The notes beneath the pieces were generated by a model that had not been told where the DNA came from, did no database searches, and worked only from the letters and a program-made list of their open reading frames with translations. Below, piece by piece: positions 7,054-14,776 of a DNA stretch of 30,636 nucleotides. Source of the DNA: Gallionellaceae bacterium UBA6222 (GTDB taxonomy: Bacteria > Pseudomonadota > Gammaproteobacteria > Burkholderiales > Gallionellaceae); assembly GCA_002421915.1 (NCBI GenBank), contig DISA01000047.1:947-31582 (forward strand). Reading direction: 5' to 3'. The first letter of the stretch is position 1. The number at the start of each line of letters is the position of its first letter. The position numbers and the translations under genes were made by a program.

Positions 7054-8937
7054 TTAGCGCAGAAGCGTCAGAACCGTGTTCGGCAACTGGTTCGCTTGTG
7101 CCAGCATCGCGGTGCCCGCTTGTTGCAGGATCTGGTTGCGGGTCAGTTGCGCCGTTTCTGCCGCAAAGTCCGCATCCTGGATCCGGCTGCGTGAAGCAGT
7201 CAGGTTTTCCGAAGTGGCGGCCAGGCTCGAGATCACGGACTCGAAGCGGTTCTGGATCGCGCCGAAGGTGCTGCGCATGGTGCTCACGCTGCTCAATGCC
7301 GCATCGACACGCTGCATCGTGTCATTGGCATTCGCCAGGCTCAACACGTCCACAGTCGCCAGACTGCCGGAAGCTGTTGCATCGGCCAAAGTCAGGGTGG
7401 TGGTGGCCGTGGCACCGGTGAAGCTGATGTCTTGACCTGAAGTGAGGGACATCACATTGGTGGTGGCATCCAGCGAGGCGTAACCGTTGCCGCCCAGCGC
7501 GGTGTTGACCGCATCCACCAGGGATTGCTGGGTGGAATAGGTGGCATTGGCCACTGCGTAGTTTGTACCGTCGATGGTGATGGTGAAGTCGTCGGCAACG
7601 GTGACGGTGTTTGCCAGCACTTCGGCCTCATCAGCCACACCCGCTGCGGTACCACCGGCCACATTTTCAGCGGTGATCAACGCGGCATTGGCACCGCCGA
7701 TGGCAAAGCTGCCGGTAAAGTTAGAACCGTCGGTAATGACGATGTTGTTGCCAGTACCTGCAGCTGCGGTGAAGGTGGCTGCACCATACCCTGTTGCGCC
7801 GGTGATGGCCGCCAGGAAATCGGCTGCACTGGTGATGTTGCTATCCAGTGTCACGGTGATCGCATGGGCTTCAGGATCGGTGATGGTGAAGGTCTTGTTG
7901 GCTGTGGTGTTATCGGCAACGGCGGGCGTAGTATGCGTAACGGTTGCAGCACCTGATTCCGTCACGGTCATCGCGGTAGCTGTCTGGGTGTCAGTGTAAG
8001 TTACGGTATCGGTTGTATCATCGATAGCGCCGACCGAGGCCAATGCGGCGCCTGTGCCTGCCGCGCCAGCATCCGTCTTGGCGAGGTCGAATGCGGCCTT
8101 CATGGCAGCACTCGCATCAGCCGCAGTCAAAACGCTGCCGGTTATGTCGACATTGACGGTAACGGCGGTTGCGCTATCGACCGTGCTGGCACCCGCTGAG
8201 TCGGCAAAGGTGAAGACCACACCGTTGACGGTAACACTCTCTCCAACCACTGGTTCACCTGCAGCAAATTGGACGGCGGACACGCCGGCAGTACCCGTGA
8301 CAGTGCTGTAGTCGGCAATGAGATTAGTCGCGTCAATGGTGTAAGTGGCGGCAGAGCCGGTCACTGCGGGCGTACCGGCAGAAATCACCGTGCTCAAGTC
8401 AACCGAGGTTGCGGTCGCCACCGCGCCGATGGCACTTTGGCGCATGCTGGTGGAAAGGCCCACACTGATGGTTTCGCCGACATTGGCGCCGATCTGGAAC
8501 GAGGCGGAACCGAACGAACCGTCGAGGATCTTGCGGCCGTTGAAGGAAGTCTGGTTGGCGGTGCGGTCAATCTCGGCCAGGCGCTGCTGGACTTCGAGAT
8601 TCAGCGCGGCGCGATCCGATGCCGAGTTGGTGGCGTTGGCGGATTGCACTGCCAATTCACGGATACGCTGCAGATTACTGGTCAACTCGCCCAGTGCACC
8701 TTCACCGGTTTGCGCCAGCGAGATGCCGTCATTGGCATTGCGGGCTGCCTGGTTGATGCCGCGAATCTGTGTGGTAAAACGTTCAGAAATCGCCAAGCCC
8801 GCCGCGTCGTCCTTTGCGCTGTTGATGCGCAGACCGGAAGACAAGCGTTGCAGGGATGTTGCCAGTGCGCTCTGGGAAGATGTCAGGTTGCGCTGTGAAT
8901 TCAGCGATGCGACGTTGGTATTGATAATGGCAGCCAT
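7054..8937 (-). CDS. fliC: Flagellin
   Basis: Filament subunit, exported unfolded by the flagellar type III apparatus. Both conserved ends are textbook: MAAIINTNVASLNSQRNL and SLQRLSSGLRINSAKDDAAG at the N-terminus (D0/D1, residues 1 to about 170), and FESVISSLAATSENLTASRS, ETAQLTRNQILQQAG and NTVLTLLR at the C-terminus (about 525-627). The middle, about residues 175-525, is a long surface-exposed insertion rich in Ala, Thr, Val, Gly and Asp with very few Lys or Arg. It contains flagellin-IN-like beta repeats, most clearly DFTITIDGTNYAV plus SLVDAVNTALGG. At 627 residues it is longer than many betaproteobacterial flagellins of 480-500. AAGGAG precedes the ATG, and a sigma-28 promoter lies 94-120 bp upstream. 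Confidence 0.97.
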   Translation of the reverse strand: MAAIINTNVASLNSQRNLTSSQSALATSLQRLSSGLRINSAKDDAAGLAISERFTTQIRGINQAARNANDGISLAQTGEGALGELTSNLQRIRELAVQSANATNSASDRAALNLEVQQRLAEIDRTANQTSFNGRKILDGSFGSASFQIGANVGETISVGLSTSMRQSAIGAVATATSVDLSTVISAGTPAVTGSAATYTIDATNLIADYSTVTGTAGVSAVQFAAGEPVVGESVTVNGVVFTFADSAGASTVDSATAVTVNVDITGSVLTAADASAAMKAAFDLAKTDAGAAGTGAALASVGAIDDTTDTVTYTDTQTATAMTVTESGAATVTHTTPAVADNTTANKTFTITDPEAHAITVTLDSNITSAADFLAAITGATGYGAATFTAAAGTGNNIVITDGSNFTGSFAIGGANAALITAENVAGGTAAGVADEAEVLANTVTVADDFTITIDGTNYAVANATYSTQQSLVDAVNTALGGNGYASLDATTNVMSLTSGQDISFTGATATTTLTLADATASGSLATVDVLSLANANDTMQRVDAALSSVSTMRSTFGAIQNRFESVISSLAATSENLTASRSRIQDADFAAETAQLTRNQILQQAGTAMLAQANQLPNTVLTLLR

Positions 8938-9030
8938 TTTAGTTCTCCTTGGTCTGATTCGTTCACACGGCCATTGGCCGCTTACGCCGGTTGCCTGTTT
9001 TTAGTTGCGCAGTAACCAACGTTGAACCAG

Positions 9031-9057
9031 TTATCGGAGAGTGCGGGGAAAACTTTA
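9031..9057 (-). promoter_or_regulatory. Sigma-28 (FliA) promoter of fliC
   Basis: On the minus strand TAAAGTTT (9057-9050), an 11-base spacer and TCCGATAA (9038-9031) match the FliA consensus TAAAGTTT-N11-GCCGATAA at 15 of 16 positions. It points at fliC and leaves a leader of about 85 bases. That leader contains a small CGGCC-ATT-GGCCG hairpin at 8968-8980. The promoter sits just downstream of the diguanylate cyclase stop codon. Confidence 0.92.
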
Positions 9058-9078
9058 GGGGAATTTGAACGGGTGCGG

Positions 9079-10617
9079 TCAGGTAGCGGCAACTACGCGG
9101 TTCTTGCCGGCCTGTTTGGCCTGATACATGGCTTTATCGGCACGTCCCAGCAAATCTTCCTGGTCTTCGCTCTCGCCGCGCAGGGCTACCCCGGCACTGA
9201 AGGTGACCAGGATTTTTTCATTGTTGTGCAGGAAGAATTTTTTGGTCAGGTCGCGTTGCAGGCGCTGGATGGTTTCCACCGCCGCTTCCAGACTGGTATC
9301 CGGCAGGATGATGACGAATTCCTCGCCGCCATAACGCCCCACTGCATCGGTCGGGCGCAATGTCTCTTTGATAACCTTGGTCAGGTGGGTGAGGGCGCGG
9401 TCGCCGGCCTGGTGTCCCAAGGTGTCGTTCAGTTTTTTGAAATTGTCGATATCGATGAGGGCGAAGCTGAGCGGTGTCTTGTTGCGGTCCGCCCGTTTGA
9501 GTTCGACATCTGCCACTTCGTCCAGACCGCGCCGGTTCAGTGCACCGGTCAGCTGGTCTTCGCGCACCAGTTCGCTGACTTGCATCAGCTCCTGCTCCAG
9601 TTCCCGGATACGGCCTTCCGCTTCGTCCGCCTGTTTTTTGGTGATGAGCAATTCCTCGTGCGAGCGCAGGGCGCTGGCCTGGATGACCCGGGTGTCCTGC
9701 ATGATGTCGTCGAGCAGATGGCTGAGGTCGGTGAGATTGTTGCTTTTGCTGATCTTCTGGCTGTAGCCCTCGATTTTCTGGTGATATTCGCCGGTGCTCT
9801 CGGTAAGGTTGCCCAAGCGGTCGATGAAGGTGGTCATCAGACTTTTCAGGGTGGTTTTGGCATCATTCAGGCTTTGCTTCAGGGCGCCCTGTTTGATGAT
9901 GACTTCGCGCAGGCTGCGTTCGGCATCGGCGATGGAGCGCTTGTCCAGCGGCTGGGCGATGATTTCCTGCAGGGCGCTGATCTGGCCGTGCACCCATTCG
10001 TCGTCGGACACCAGCTCGCTCACGTTTTCCACCAGCAGGCGCAACAGGCGCATCAGCCCTTCCTGAATCTTGACTTTGTCGCCGCCGCGCAGTTCGAGCT
10101 TGAGCCAGAACTGGCGCAGCGGTTTGGCGAGCTCATTGACGCGCGCCGGGTCAGTGGTCGCGCGCACCATTGCCGCCAGTTGCCGGATTTCGTCGGTCAG
10201 TTCCGGATGGGAGGACAGGGTGTTTTCCAGCGACTGTGCCAGCAGTTCACGCAACTGTTGCAGGATGGCGGAGCTGGCGTTGGTGCCCGCGGCGGCAGCA
10301 GCGGCTGCGGTAGCGGCAGGTGTATTTTCGGTGGTGCGGGGAGTTTCATTCGGCAGTGCGGCAACCAGCATGCCGCTATCGGCACCCGCGGCCCCCCAGG
10401 ATTGCTGCAAGGCGGTGAGCTTTTCGAACAGGACTTCGGGTTTGGCGCCAAAACGGTTGAGCACGACTTCAAGCCCGTCCTTTTTGCGGGTGAGCGTGAT
10501 GCCTTTGTGCGGGGTATCCAGCTGGTGCAACACGTTACCGATGAGCTTGGCCCAGTTGAGCGGCTTGGCAGCTGCTGTTTCATCCGTGGAGTGGCTTGGA
10601 TTTTTGTGGTTGCTCAT
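9079..10617 (-). CDS. GGDEF diguanylate cyclase with uncharacterised N-terminal region
   Basis: Predicted to make c-di-GMP from two GTP. The C-terminal GGDEF domain (about 350-512) starts with DQLTGALNRRGL, and its active site reads GGEEF at residues 430-434. An inhibitory site RPTD lies at 421-424, exactly five residues before it, so product inhibition is likely intact. There is no signal peptide or membrane segment, so it is cytoplasmic. The first 350 residues match no sensor domain I know: a globular start (about 20-80), an Ala-rich linker (AATAAAAAAAG, about 110-125), then mostly helical sequence including a probable coiled coil (about 250-350). It follows the response regulator by 115 bp on the same strand and may be its target or partner. 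ATG at 10617 with AGGAAG 12 bases upstream. Confidence 0.92.
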   Translation of the reverse strand: MSNHKNPSHSTDETAAAKPLNWAKLIGNVLHQLDTPHKGITLTRKKDGLEVVLNRFGAKPEVLFEKLTALQQSWGAAGADSGMLVAALPNETPRTTENTPAATAAAAAAAGTNASSAILQQLRELLAQSLENTLSSHPELTDEIRQLAAMVRATTDPARVNELAKPLRQFWLKLELRGGDKVKIQEGLMRLLRLLVENVSELVSDDEWVHGQISALQEIIAQPLDKRSIADAERSLREVIIKQGALKQSLNDAKTTLKSLMTTFIDRLGNLTESTGEYHQKIEGYSQKISKSNNLTDLSHLLDDIMQDTRVIQASALRSHEELLITKKQADEAEGRIRELEQELMQVSELVREDQLTGALNRRGLDEVADVELKRADRNKTPLSFALIDIDNFKKLNDTLGHQAGDRALTHLTKVIKETLRPTDAVGRYGGEEFVIILPDTSLEAAVETIQRLQRDLTKKFFLHNNEKILVTFSAGVALRGESEDQEDLLGRADKAMYQAKQAGKNRVVAAT

Positions 10618-10732
10618 GGTGGTGGCGTGACTTCCTGTGTTCTGTCCCGGGGTGAATTATCGGTGACGCCGGGCTGGGCAAAGCAGTGAACAGATGCCGA
10701 GTTGTGCCGCAAATCACTTTTTCAGTAACAGT

Positions 10733-11365
10733 TCAATCAATCAGATGGTTGGTGATCGCGTAGTGAATCGCCTCGGCATTGGTCTTCAGCTTCATTTTTT
10801 CCAGCAGACGCAGACGATAGACGCTGACGGTCTTGGGGCTGAGCGACATGATCTCGGCCATTTCACTCAATTTCTTGCCCTGTCCCAGCAGGCACAATGT
10901 CTGGTATTCGCGGTTGGAGAGTGTCTGGTGTGTCAGTTCCTGGTAGCCCTGCGACAGGCCGTTCGCCAGTTGTTGTGCCAGTTCGCTGCTGATGTATTTC
11001 TTGCCTTGGGCGACCTGGCGAATGGCGGTGACCAGTTGTGCCGGGGCACTCTGCTTGTTGAGGTAACCGGCTGCACCGGTCTTCATGGAACGCAGGGCGT
11101 ATTGTTCCTCCGGATGCATGCTCAAAATCAGCACGGGCAGGTTGGGGTGAGTGGTCTTGATCTGCTTCAGCACATCGATGCCGTGCTTGTCCGGCATGCT
11201 GATGTCGAGCAGCACGACGTCATAGTTGTTGGCCCGAATCATGGTGACGGCTTCCATGCCGCTGTCGGCTTCGCCGGTGACACGCAGGTCGTCGGTATCA
11301 TCCAGCAGTTGTTTCAATCCGCGGCGGATGAGTTCGTGGTCATCGGCAATAAGTACTTTGATCAT
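10733..11365 (-). CDS. NarL/LuxR-family response regulator
   Basis: DNA-binding two-component regulator of 210 residues. The receiver domain (1 to about 120) has the acidic pair D8-D9, the phosphorylation site D54 (VLLDISMP) and a lysine near residue 104. The C-terminal LuxR-type helix-turn-helix (about 145-205) reads LSNREYQTLCLLGQGKKLSE, followed by MSLSPKTVSVYRLRLLEKM. The reading frame runs on upstream, but that part overlaps the kinase gene in another frame. The ATG at 11365 (MIKVLIADDHE) gives the normal length. It begins 13 bp after the kinase stop with no good ribosome site, which suggests translational coupling. Partner of the adjacent kinase; target genes unknown. Confidence 0.93.
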   Translation of the reverse strand: MIKVLIADDHELIRRGLKQLLDDTDDLRVTGEADSGMEAVTMIRANNYDVVLLDISMPDKHGIDVLKQIKTTHPNLPVLILSMHPEEQYALRSMKTGAAGYLNKQSAPAQLVTAIRQVAQGKKYISSELAQQLANGLSQGYQELTHQTLSNREYQTLCLLGQGKKLSEMAEIMSLSPKTVSVYRLRLLEKMKLKTNAEAIHYAITNHLID

Positions 11366-11378
11366 GGTGGTGGGGGCC

Positions 11379-12887
11379 CTAATCGAACAGGGCGTGCTGT
11401 AGCTCGGGAGGGATTGTCTGATCATAGCGGCAGGGCAGTTGCACGGATAGTGTGGTGCCCTGCCCGGGCGCGCTGTGCAGTTTGGCTTCGCCGCCGAAGT
11501 GGGCGACACGCTCGAAGATGCCGCGCAGACCAAAGGAGCGCGGCTTGGCGCGGTCCGCATCGCGGATGCCGCACCCGTTGTCGCTGATGATCAATTCGAC
11601 CACAGGCCCGTTGTGTACAAGAGAGATGTTGACTTGCGTGGATTGGGCATGTTTGGTGATGTTGGCCAGCGCTTCCTGCAGGATGCGGAACAGCGAGATG
11701 GCAATGCGCGGTGCAAGTTCCAGGGTTTCTTCGCTGTGCGCGAAGTCGCACGTGATGCCGGTACGCTGGGCAAATTCCTGCATTTCATTGTCGATGGCTG
11801 CAATGATGCCGAAGGTGTCGAGGGCGCTCGGTCGCAGGCTGCGCGAAATGTTGCTCGCGCCGCGGGTGCATTTGTCGATGAGCGACTCGATATCCTTGGC
11901 CTTGCTTGCCAGCTTGGGTTCGTCCTTGAGGTGGCTGCACAACCATGCGATATCCAGTTTGGTGGCGGTGAGCAGGCTGCCCAGCTCGTCATGCACCTCG
12001 CGTGCAATGGCAATGCGTTCCTGTTCGCGCACGTCCTCGATGTGGGCGGACAACTCGTGCAATTGCTGTTTCGAACTGGCCAGATCGGCCGCATCCATCT
12101 TGCTCTGGGTGATATTGAGCATGATGCCTTCCCACAGCACACCCTCTTCGGCGTGGCGCGGGCTGCAGCGCAGGTTGATCCATTTGATCTCGCCGGTGGG
12201 ATGGGTGTGCAGGCGTCCTTCCCAGTTCCAGAAGGTCAGATGTTCGGCGGAATGCAGCATGCTGCTTCGGTAGCCGGCGGCGTCTTCCGGGTGCAGCATT
12301 TCATCGAGCAGACCGGGTGTCGCCGTTAACTCCTGCGCTTCGATTCCCAACAAAGGATGGCAGCCCTCGCTGACGTAGGGGAATCTGGTGTTGCCATCCG
12401 CATCCAGATGTATCTGGTAGGCCATACCTGGCAAGTCGGCGATGAAAGCGTGCATCCGTGCCTGACTTTCCTGCAAAGCGGATTGGGTATCCCGGTATTC
12501 CTGGCGGATGCGCGCCTGATGCAGATTGTGTTCGATGGAGGGAACCAGGCGGTTGAGGCTGCCCTTGAGAATGTAGTCGTCCACACCCGCCTGCAGGGTG
12601 CGGAGAATGGTTTCTTCCTTCAGTTCGCGCGCCAGCAGCAGGAACGGGATGTCCAGTCCGAGGCGGCGCAGCAGGCTCAACGCGGGTAAACCGCCGAAAC
12701 AGTTCCCCTCATCACTGCACAGAATTACATCGAAAGTGTTGCGGGTGAGGGCGCGTTGCATACCCTCTTCATCGCTCACGCGGGTGTACTTGAGCATGTA
12801 GCCGGTATCGGAAAGTTTGGTGAGTACAGTTTCCGCGTCCTGGTCCGAACACTCGACTAGTAACACTCGAAGTTCTTTGTTTAGCAT
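11379..12887 (-). CDS. Soluble hybrid sensor histidine kinase (receiver-like, PAS, HisKA_3, HATPase)
   Basis: Cytoplasmic sensor kinase of 502 residues without membrane segments. Domain order: receiver-like domain (about 5-125), PAS domain (about 145-262; FIADLPGMAYQIHLDADGN to WEGIMLNITQSK), dimerisation and phosphoacceptor domain of the NarX/DegS type (REVHDELGSLL, His299), and HATPase (about 395-490) with N-box ALANITKH, G1 SDNGCGI and G2 SFGLRGIFERV. The receiver is degenerate: the expected phospho-Asp in FDVILC-D is Ser58 followed by Asp59, and one of the N-terminal acidic pair is Cys13, though K108 is kept. It probably works as a protein-interaction or pseudo-receiver module. The gene precedes its response regulator by 13 bp and is divergent from hisC. 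Signal unknown. Confidence 0.92.
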   Translation of the reverse strand: MLNKELRVLLVECSDQDAETVLTKLSDTGYMLKYTRVSDEEGMQRALTRNTFDVILCSDEGNCFGGLPALSLLRRLGLDIPFLLLARELKEETILRTLQAGVDDYILKGSLNRLVPSIEHNLHQARIRQEYRDTQSALQESQARMHAFIADLPGMAYQIHLDADGNTRFPYVSEGCHPLLGIEAQELTATPGLLDEMLHPEDAAGYRSSMLHSAEHLTFWNWEGRLHTHPTGEIKWINLRCSPRHAEEGVLWEGIMLNITQSKMDAADLASSKQQLHELSAHIEDVREQERIAIAREVHDELGSLLTATKLDIAWLCSHLKDEPKLASKAKDIESLIDKCTRGASNISRSLRPSALDTFGIIAAIDNEMQEFAQRTGITCDFAHSEETLELAPRIAISLFRILQEALANITKHAQSTQVNISLVHNGPVVELIISDNGCGIRDADRAKPRSFGLRGIFERVAHFGGEAKLHSAPGQGTTLSVQLPCRYDQTIPPELQHALFD

Positions 12888-12914
12888 GGCGTGATTGTAT
12901 ATCCGGTTGCGGGG

Positions 12915-12920
12915 ATTATA
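12915..12920 (-). promoter_or_regulatory. Candidate -10 box for the sensor kinase operon
   Basis: A perfect TATAAT on the minus strand, 28 bases before the kinase start codon. No good -35 lies 16-18 bases upstream, so it would need an activator or be weak. Confidence 0.35.
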
Positions 12921-12930
12921 TGCGGCATAC

Positions 12931-12958
12931 GTTACAAATCGCCAGAGTACGATAGAAT
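12931..12958 (+). promoter_or_regulatory. Candidate sigma-70 promoter of hisC
   Basis: GTTACA (12931-12936), a 16-base spacer and TAGAAT (12953-12958) point at hisC and leave a leader of about 23-25 bases. The -10 matches 5 of 6 and the -35 only 4 of 6. With the divergent kinase gene, all regulation must fit in 100 bp. No histidine leader peptide or T-box is visible. Confidence 0.4.
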
Positions 12959-12987
12959 GCGACCTGTTATCGAATCGCTGTCAACTC

Positions 12988-14079
12988 ATGCCTTCCGCCC
13001 GCATTGCCGTCATTCCAGAGCGTCTGATCCGCCCCGAGATCAGGGCGCTCGATGTCTATCACGTCCCGCCTGCCAGCGGCATGATCAAGCTGGATGCGAT
13101 GGAGAATCCCTATCTGTTGCCGCAGGAACTGCGCGATGAGATCGCACGCGCAGTGGCAGATGCCCAGATCAATCGCTATCCAGATGCGGGCGCACAACAA
13201 CTGAAAGCCGGCATCCGTCAGGTGGTGGAATTGCCTCCCGGCACGGATATTCTGCCCGGCAACGGTTCGGACGAGCTCATTCAATTGCTGGCGCTGGCCG
13301 TGGCAAAGCCCGGTGCGGTACTGTTGAGTGTCGAGCCATCGTTCGTGATGTATCGCATGATCGCCGCGTTTGCCGGGATGCAGTATGTTGGTGTGCCGCT
13401 GCGGGAGGATTTTTCGCTCGATCTCGAGGCGATGCTGGCATCCATCAAACACGAGCAACCGGCACTGGTGTTTCTGGCGTATCCGAATAATCCGACCGGC
13501 AATCTGTTCGATGCTGCGGCCGTGTGCCAGATCATCGAGGCTGCGCCGGGGCTGGTGGTGCTGGACGAAGCCTATTATGCCTTTGCCTCTGATAGTTTCA
13601 TTCCGCAACTGGCACACTACGACAATCTGCTGGTGATGCGTACTTTTTCCAAGCTGGGAATGGCGGGTTTGCGGGTGGGTTTTTTGGCTGGCTCCGCCGC
13701 ATGGTTGAGCCAGTTGGAAAAATTGCGCTTGCCGTATAATGTGGGCGTGCTGCCGCAGTTGGTGGCGACGCGGTTGCTGGCGCATCACGACGTGCTGTTG
13801 GCACAGGCAGAAAGCATCAAACAGGAACGCGGCAGATTGTTGAATGCCTTGCAGGCGACGCCCGGTGTAAAGGCGTATCCCAGCGAGGCCAATTTCATCC
13901 TGTTCCGCGTCGCAGGCGCGACAGCGGTATTTGAAGGCTTGAAGCAGCGCAGTGTGCTGATCAGGAATCTGGACGGCGGGCATCCGGTATTGCATGATTG
14001 CTTGCGGGTGACCGTCGGAACCGCCACTGAAAACGAGCGGTTTACCGCAGCCTTAAGGGAATGTTTGCAAACAATGTAA
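12988..14079 (+). CDS. hisC: Histidinol-phosphate aminotransferase
   Basis: PLP enzyme converting imidazole acetol phosphate to histidinol phosphate. The 363 residues are the normal family length. Visible features are KLDAMENPY (34-42), GNGSDELIQ (91-99), YPNNPTGN (165-172), DEAYYAF (193-199) and the PLP lysine K222 in TFSKLGMAGLRVGF. The frame is open further upstream to 12895, but the extra 31 residues lack homology and cross the putative promoter, so the ATG at 12988 (MPSARIAVIPERLIRP) is chosen even though its ribosome site is poor. It is the first his gene here; hisG and hisD are not upstream, since a sensor kinase is encoded on the other strand. A 103-bp gap follows before hisB. Confidence 0.94.
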   Translation: MPSARIAVIPERLIRPEIRALDVYHVPPASGMIKLDAMENPYLLPQELRDEIARAVADAQINRYPDAGAQQLKAGIRQVVELPPGTDILPGNGSDELIQLLALAVAKPGAVLLSVEPSFVMYRMIAAFAGMQYVGVPLREDFSLDLEAMLASIKHEQPALVFLAYPNNPTGNLFDAAAVCQIIEAAPGLVVLDEAYYAFASDSFIPQLAHYDNLLVMRTFSKLGMAGLRVGFLAGSAAWLSQLEKLRLPYNVGVLPQLVATRLLAHHDVLLAQAESIKQERGRLLNALQATPGVKAYPSEANFILFRVAGATAVFEGLKQRSVLIRNLDGGHPVLHDCLRVTVGTATENERFTAALRECLQTM

Positions 14080-14182
14080 GCGAGTTTAGGTGGAGACTAA
14101 CCTTCAGGTTATGCCGGAGCCAAAACGGAAAATTTGTCGTAGCATTGCAGGACATCATCAATCAATTCGCATAAGGCACGTC

Positions 14183-14770
14183 ATGCGCAGCGCAAAAGTC
14201 AGCCGCAACACCCTGGAGACTCAAATCACGGTCGAGGTGAATCTCGACGGCACGGGCAAGGCCAATCTGGATACCGGTCTGCCCTTTCTGGAGCATATGC
14301 TGGATCAGGTGGCGCGGCATGGCCTGCTCGATCTCGCCATCCAGGCCAAAGGTGATTTGCATATCGATGCCCATCATACCGTGGAAGACATTGGCATCAC
14401 CCTGGGGCAGGCATTCGCGCAAGCCATCGGCGACAAAAAGGGCTTGCGCCGCTATGGCCATGCCTATGTGCCACTGGATGAAGCATTGTCGCGCGTGGTG
14501 CTGGACATCTCCGGTCGTCCGGGCCTGGTATTCAACTGCCGCTTTACGCGCGCTTCAATTGGCGAATTCGATACCGAGCTGTTCCATGAATTCTTTCAGG
14601 GCTTCGTCAATCACGCCCTGGTCACGCTGCACATCGATAATCTGGCGGGCGAAAATGCGCACCATCAGGCCGAGACCATTTTCAAAGCCTTCGGCCGCGC
14701 CCTGCGTGTCGCGCTGGAGATTGATCCGCGCATGGCCGGCGTCATGCCATCCACCAAGGGCACTTTGTAA
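14183..14770 (+). CDS. hisB: Imidazoleglycerol-phosphate dehydratase
   Basis: Dehydrates imidazole glycerol phosphate to imidazole acetol phosphate, the step before HisC. The 195 residues are the standard size of the single-domain bacterial enzyme; there is no fused phosphatase as in E. coli. Metal-binding histidine motifs are visible: LPFLEHMLDQVARHG, DAHHTVEDIGITLGQ and NAHHQAETIFKAFGRALR. The ATG at 14183 has AAGG seven bases upstream; an in-frame start at 14090 would add a tail without homology. hisH follows after 6 bp. The 103-bp gap from hisC shows no terminator. Confidence 0.96.
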   Translation: MRSAKVSRNTLETQITVEVNLDGTGKANLDTGLPFLEHMLDQVARHGLLDLAIQAKGDLHIDAHHTVEDIGITLGQAFAQAIGDKKGLRRYGHAYVPLDEALSRVVLDISGRPGLVFNCRFTRASIGEFDTELFHEFFQGFVNHALVTLHIDNLAGENAHHQAETIFKAFGRALRVALEIDPRMAGVMPSTKGTL

Positions 14771-14776
14771 GCAGCC

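Noticed and set aside
10658..10665. CCGATAA sigma-28-like -10 element before the diguanylate cyclase
   Set aside because: The matching -35 position reads CTTTGCCC, far from TAAAGTTT, so it is not supported as a FliA promoter.
9022..10689. A 555-codon open frame on the plus strand opposite the diguanylate cyclase gene
   Set aside because: It is the antisense shadow of a GC-rich gene with strong codon bias. The protein has no recognisable domain, no ribosome site and Gln/Phe/Gly/Val-heavy composition typical of such mirrors.
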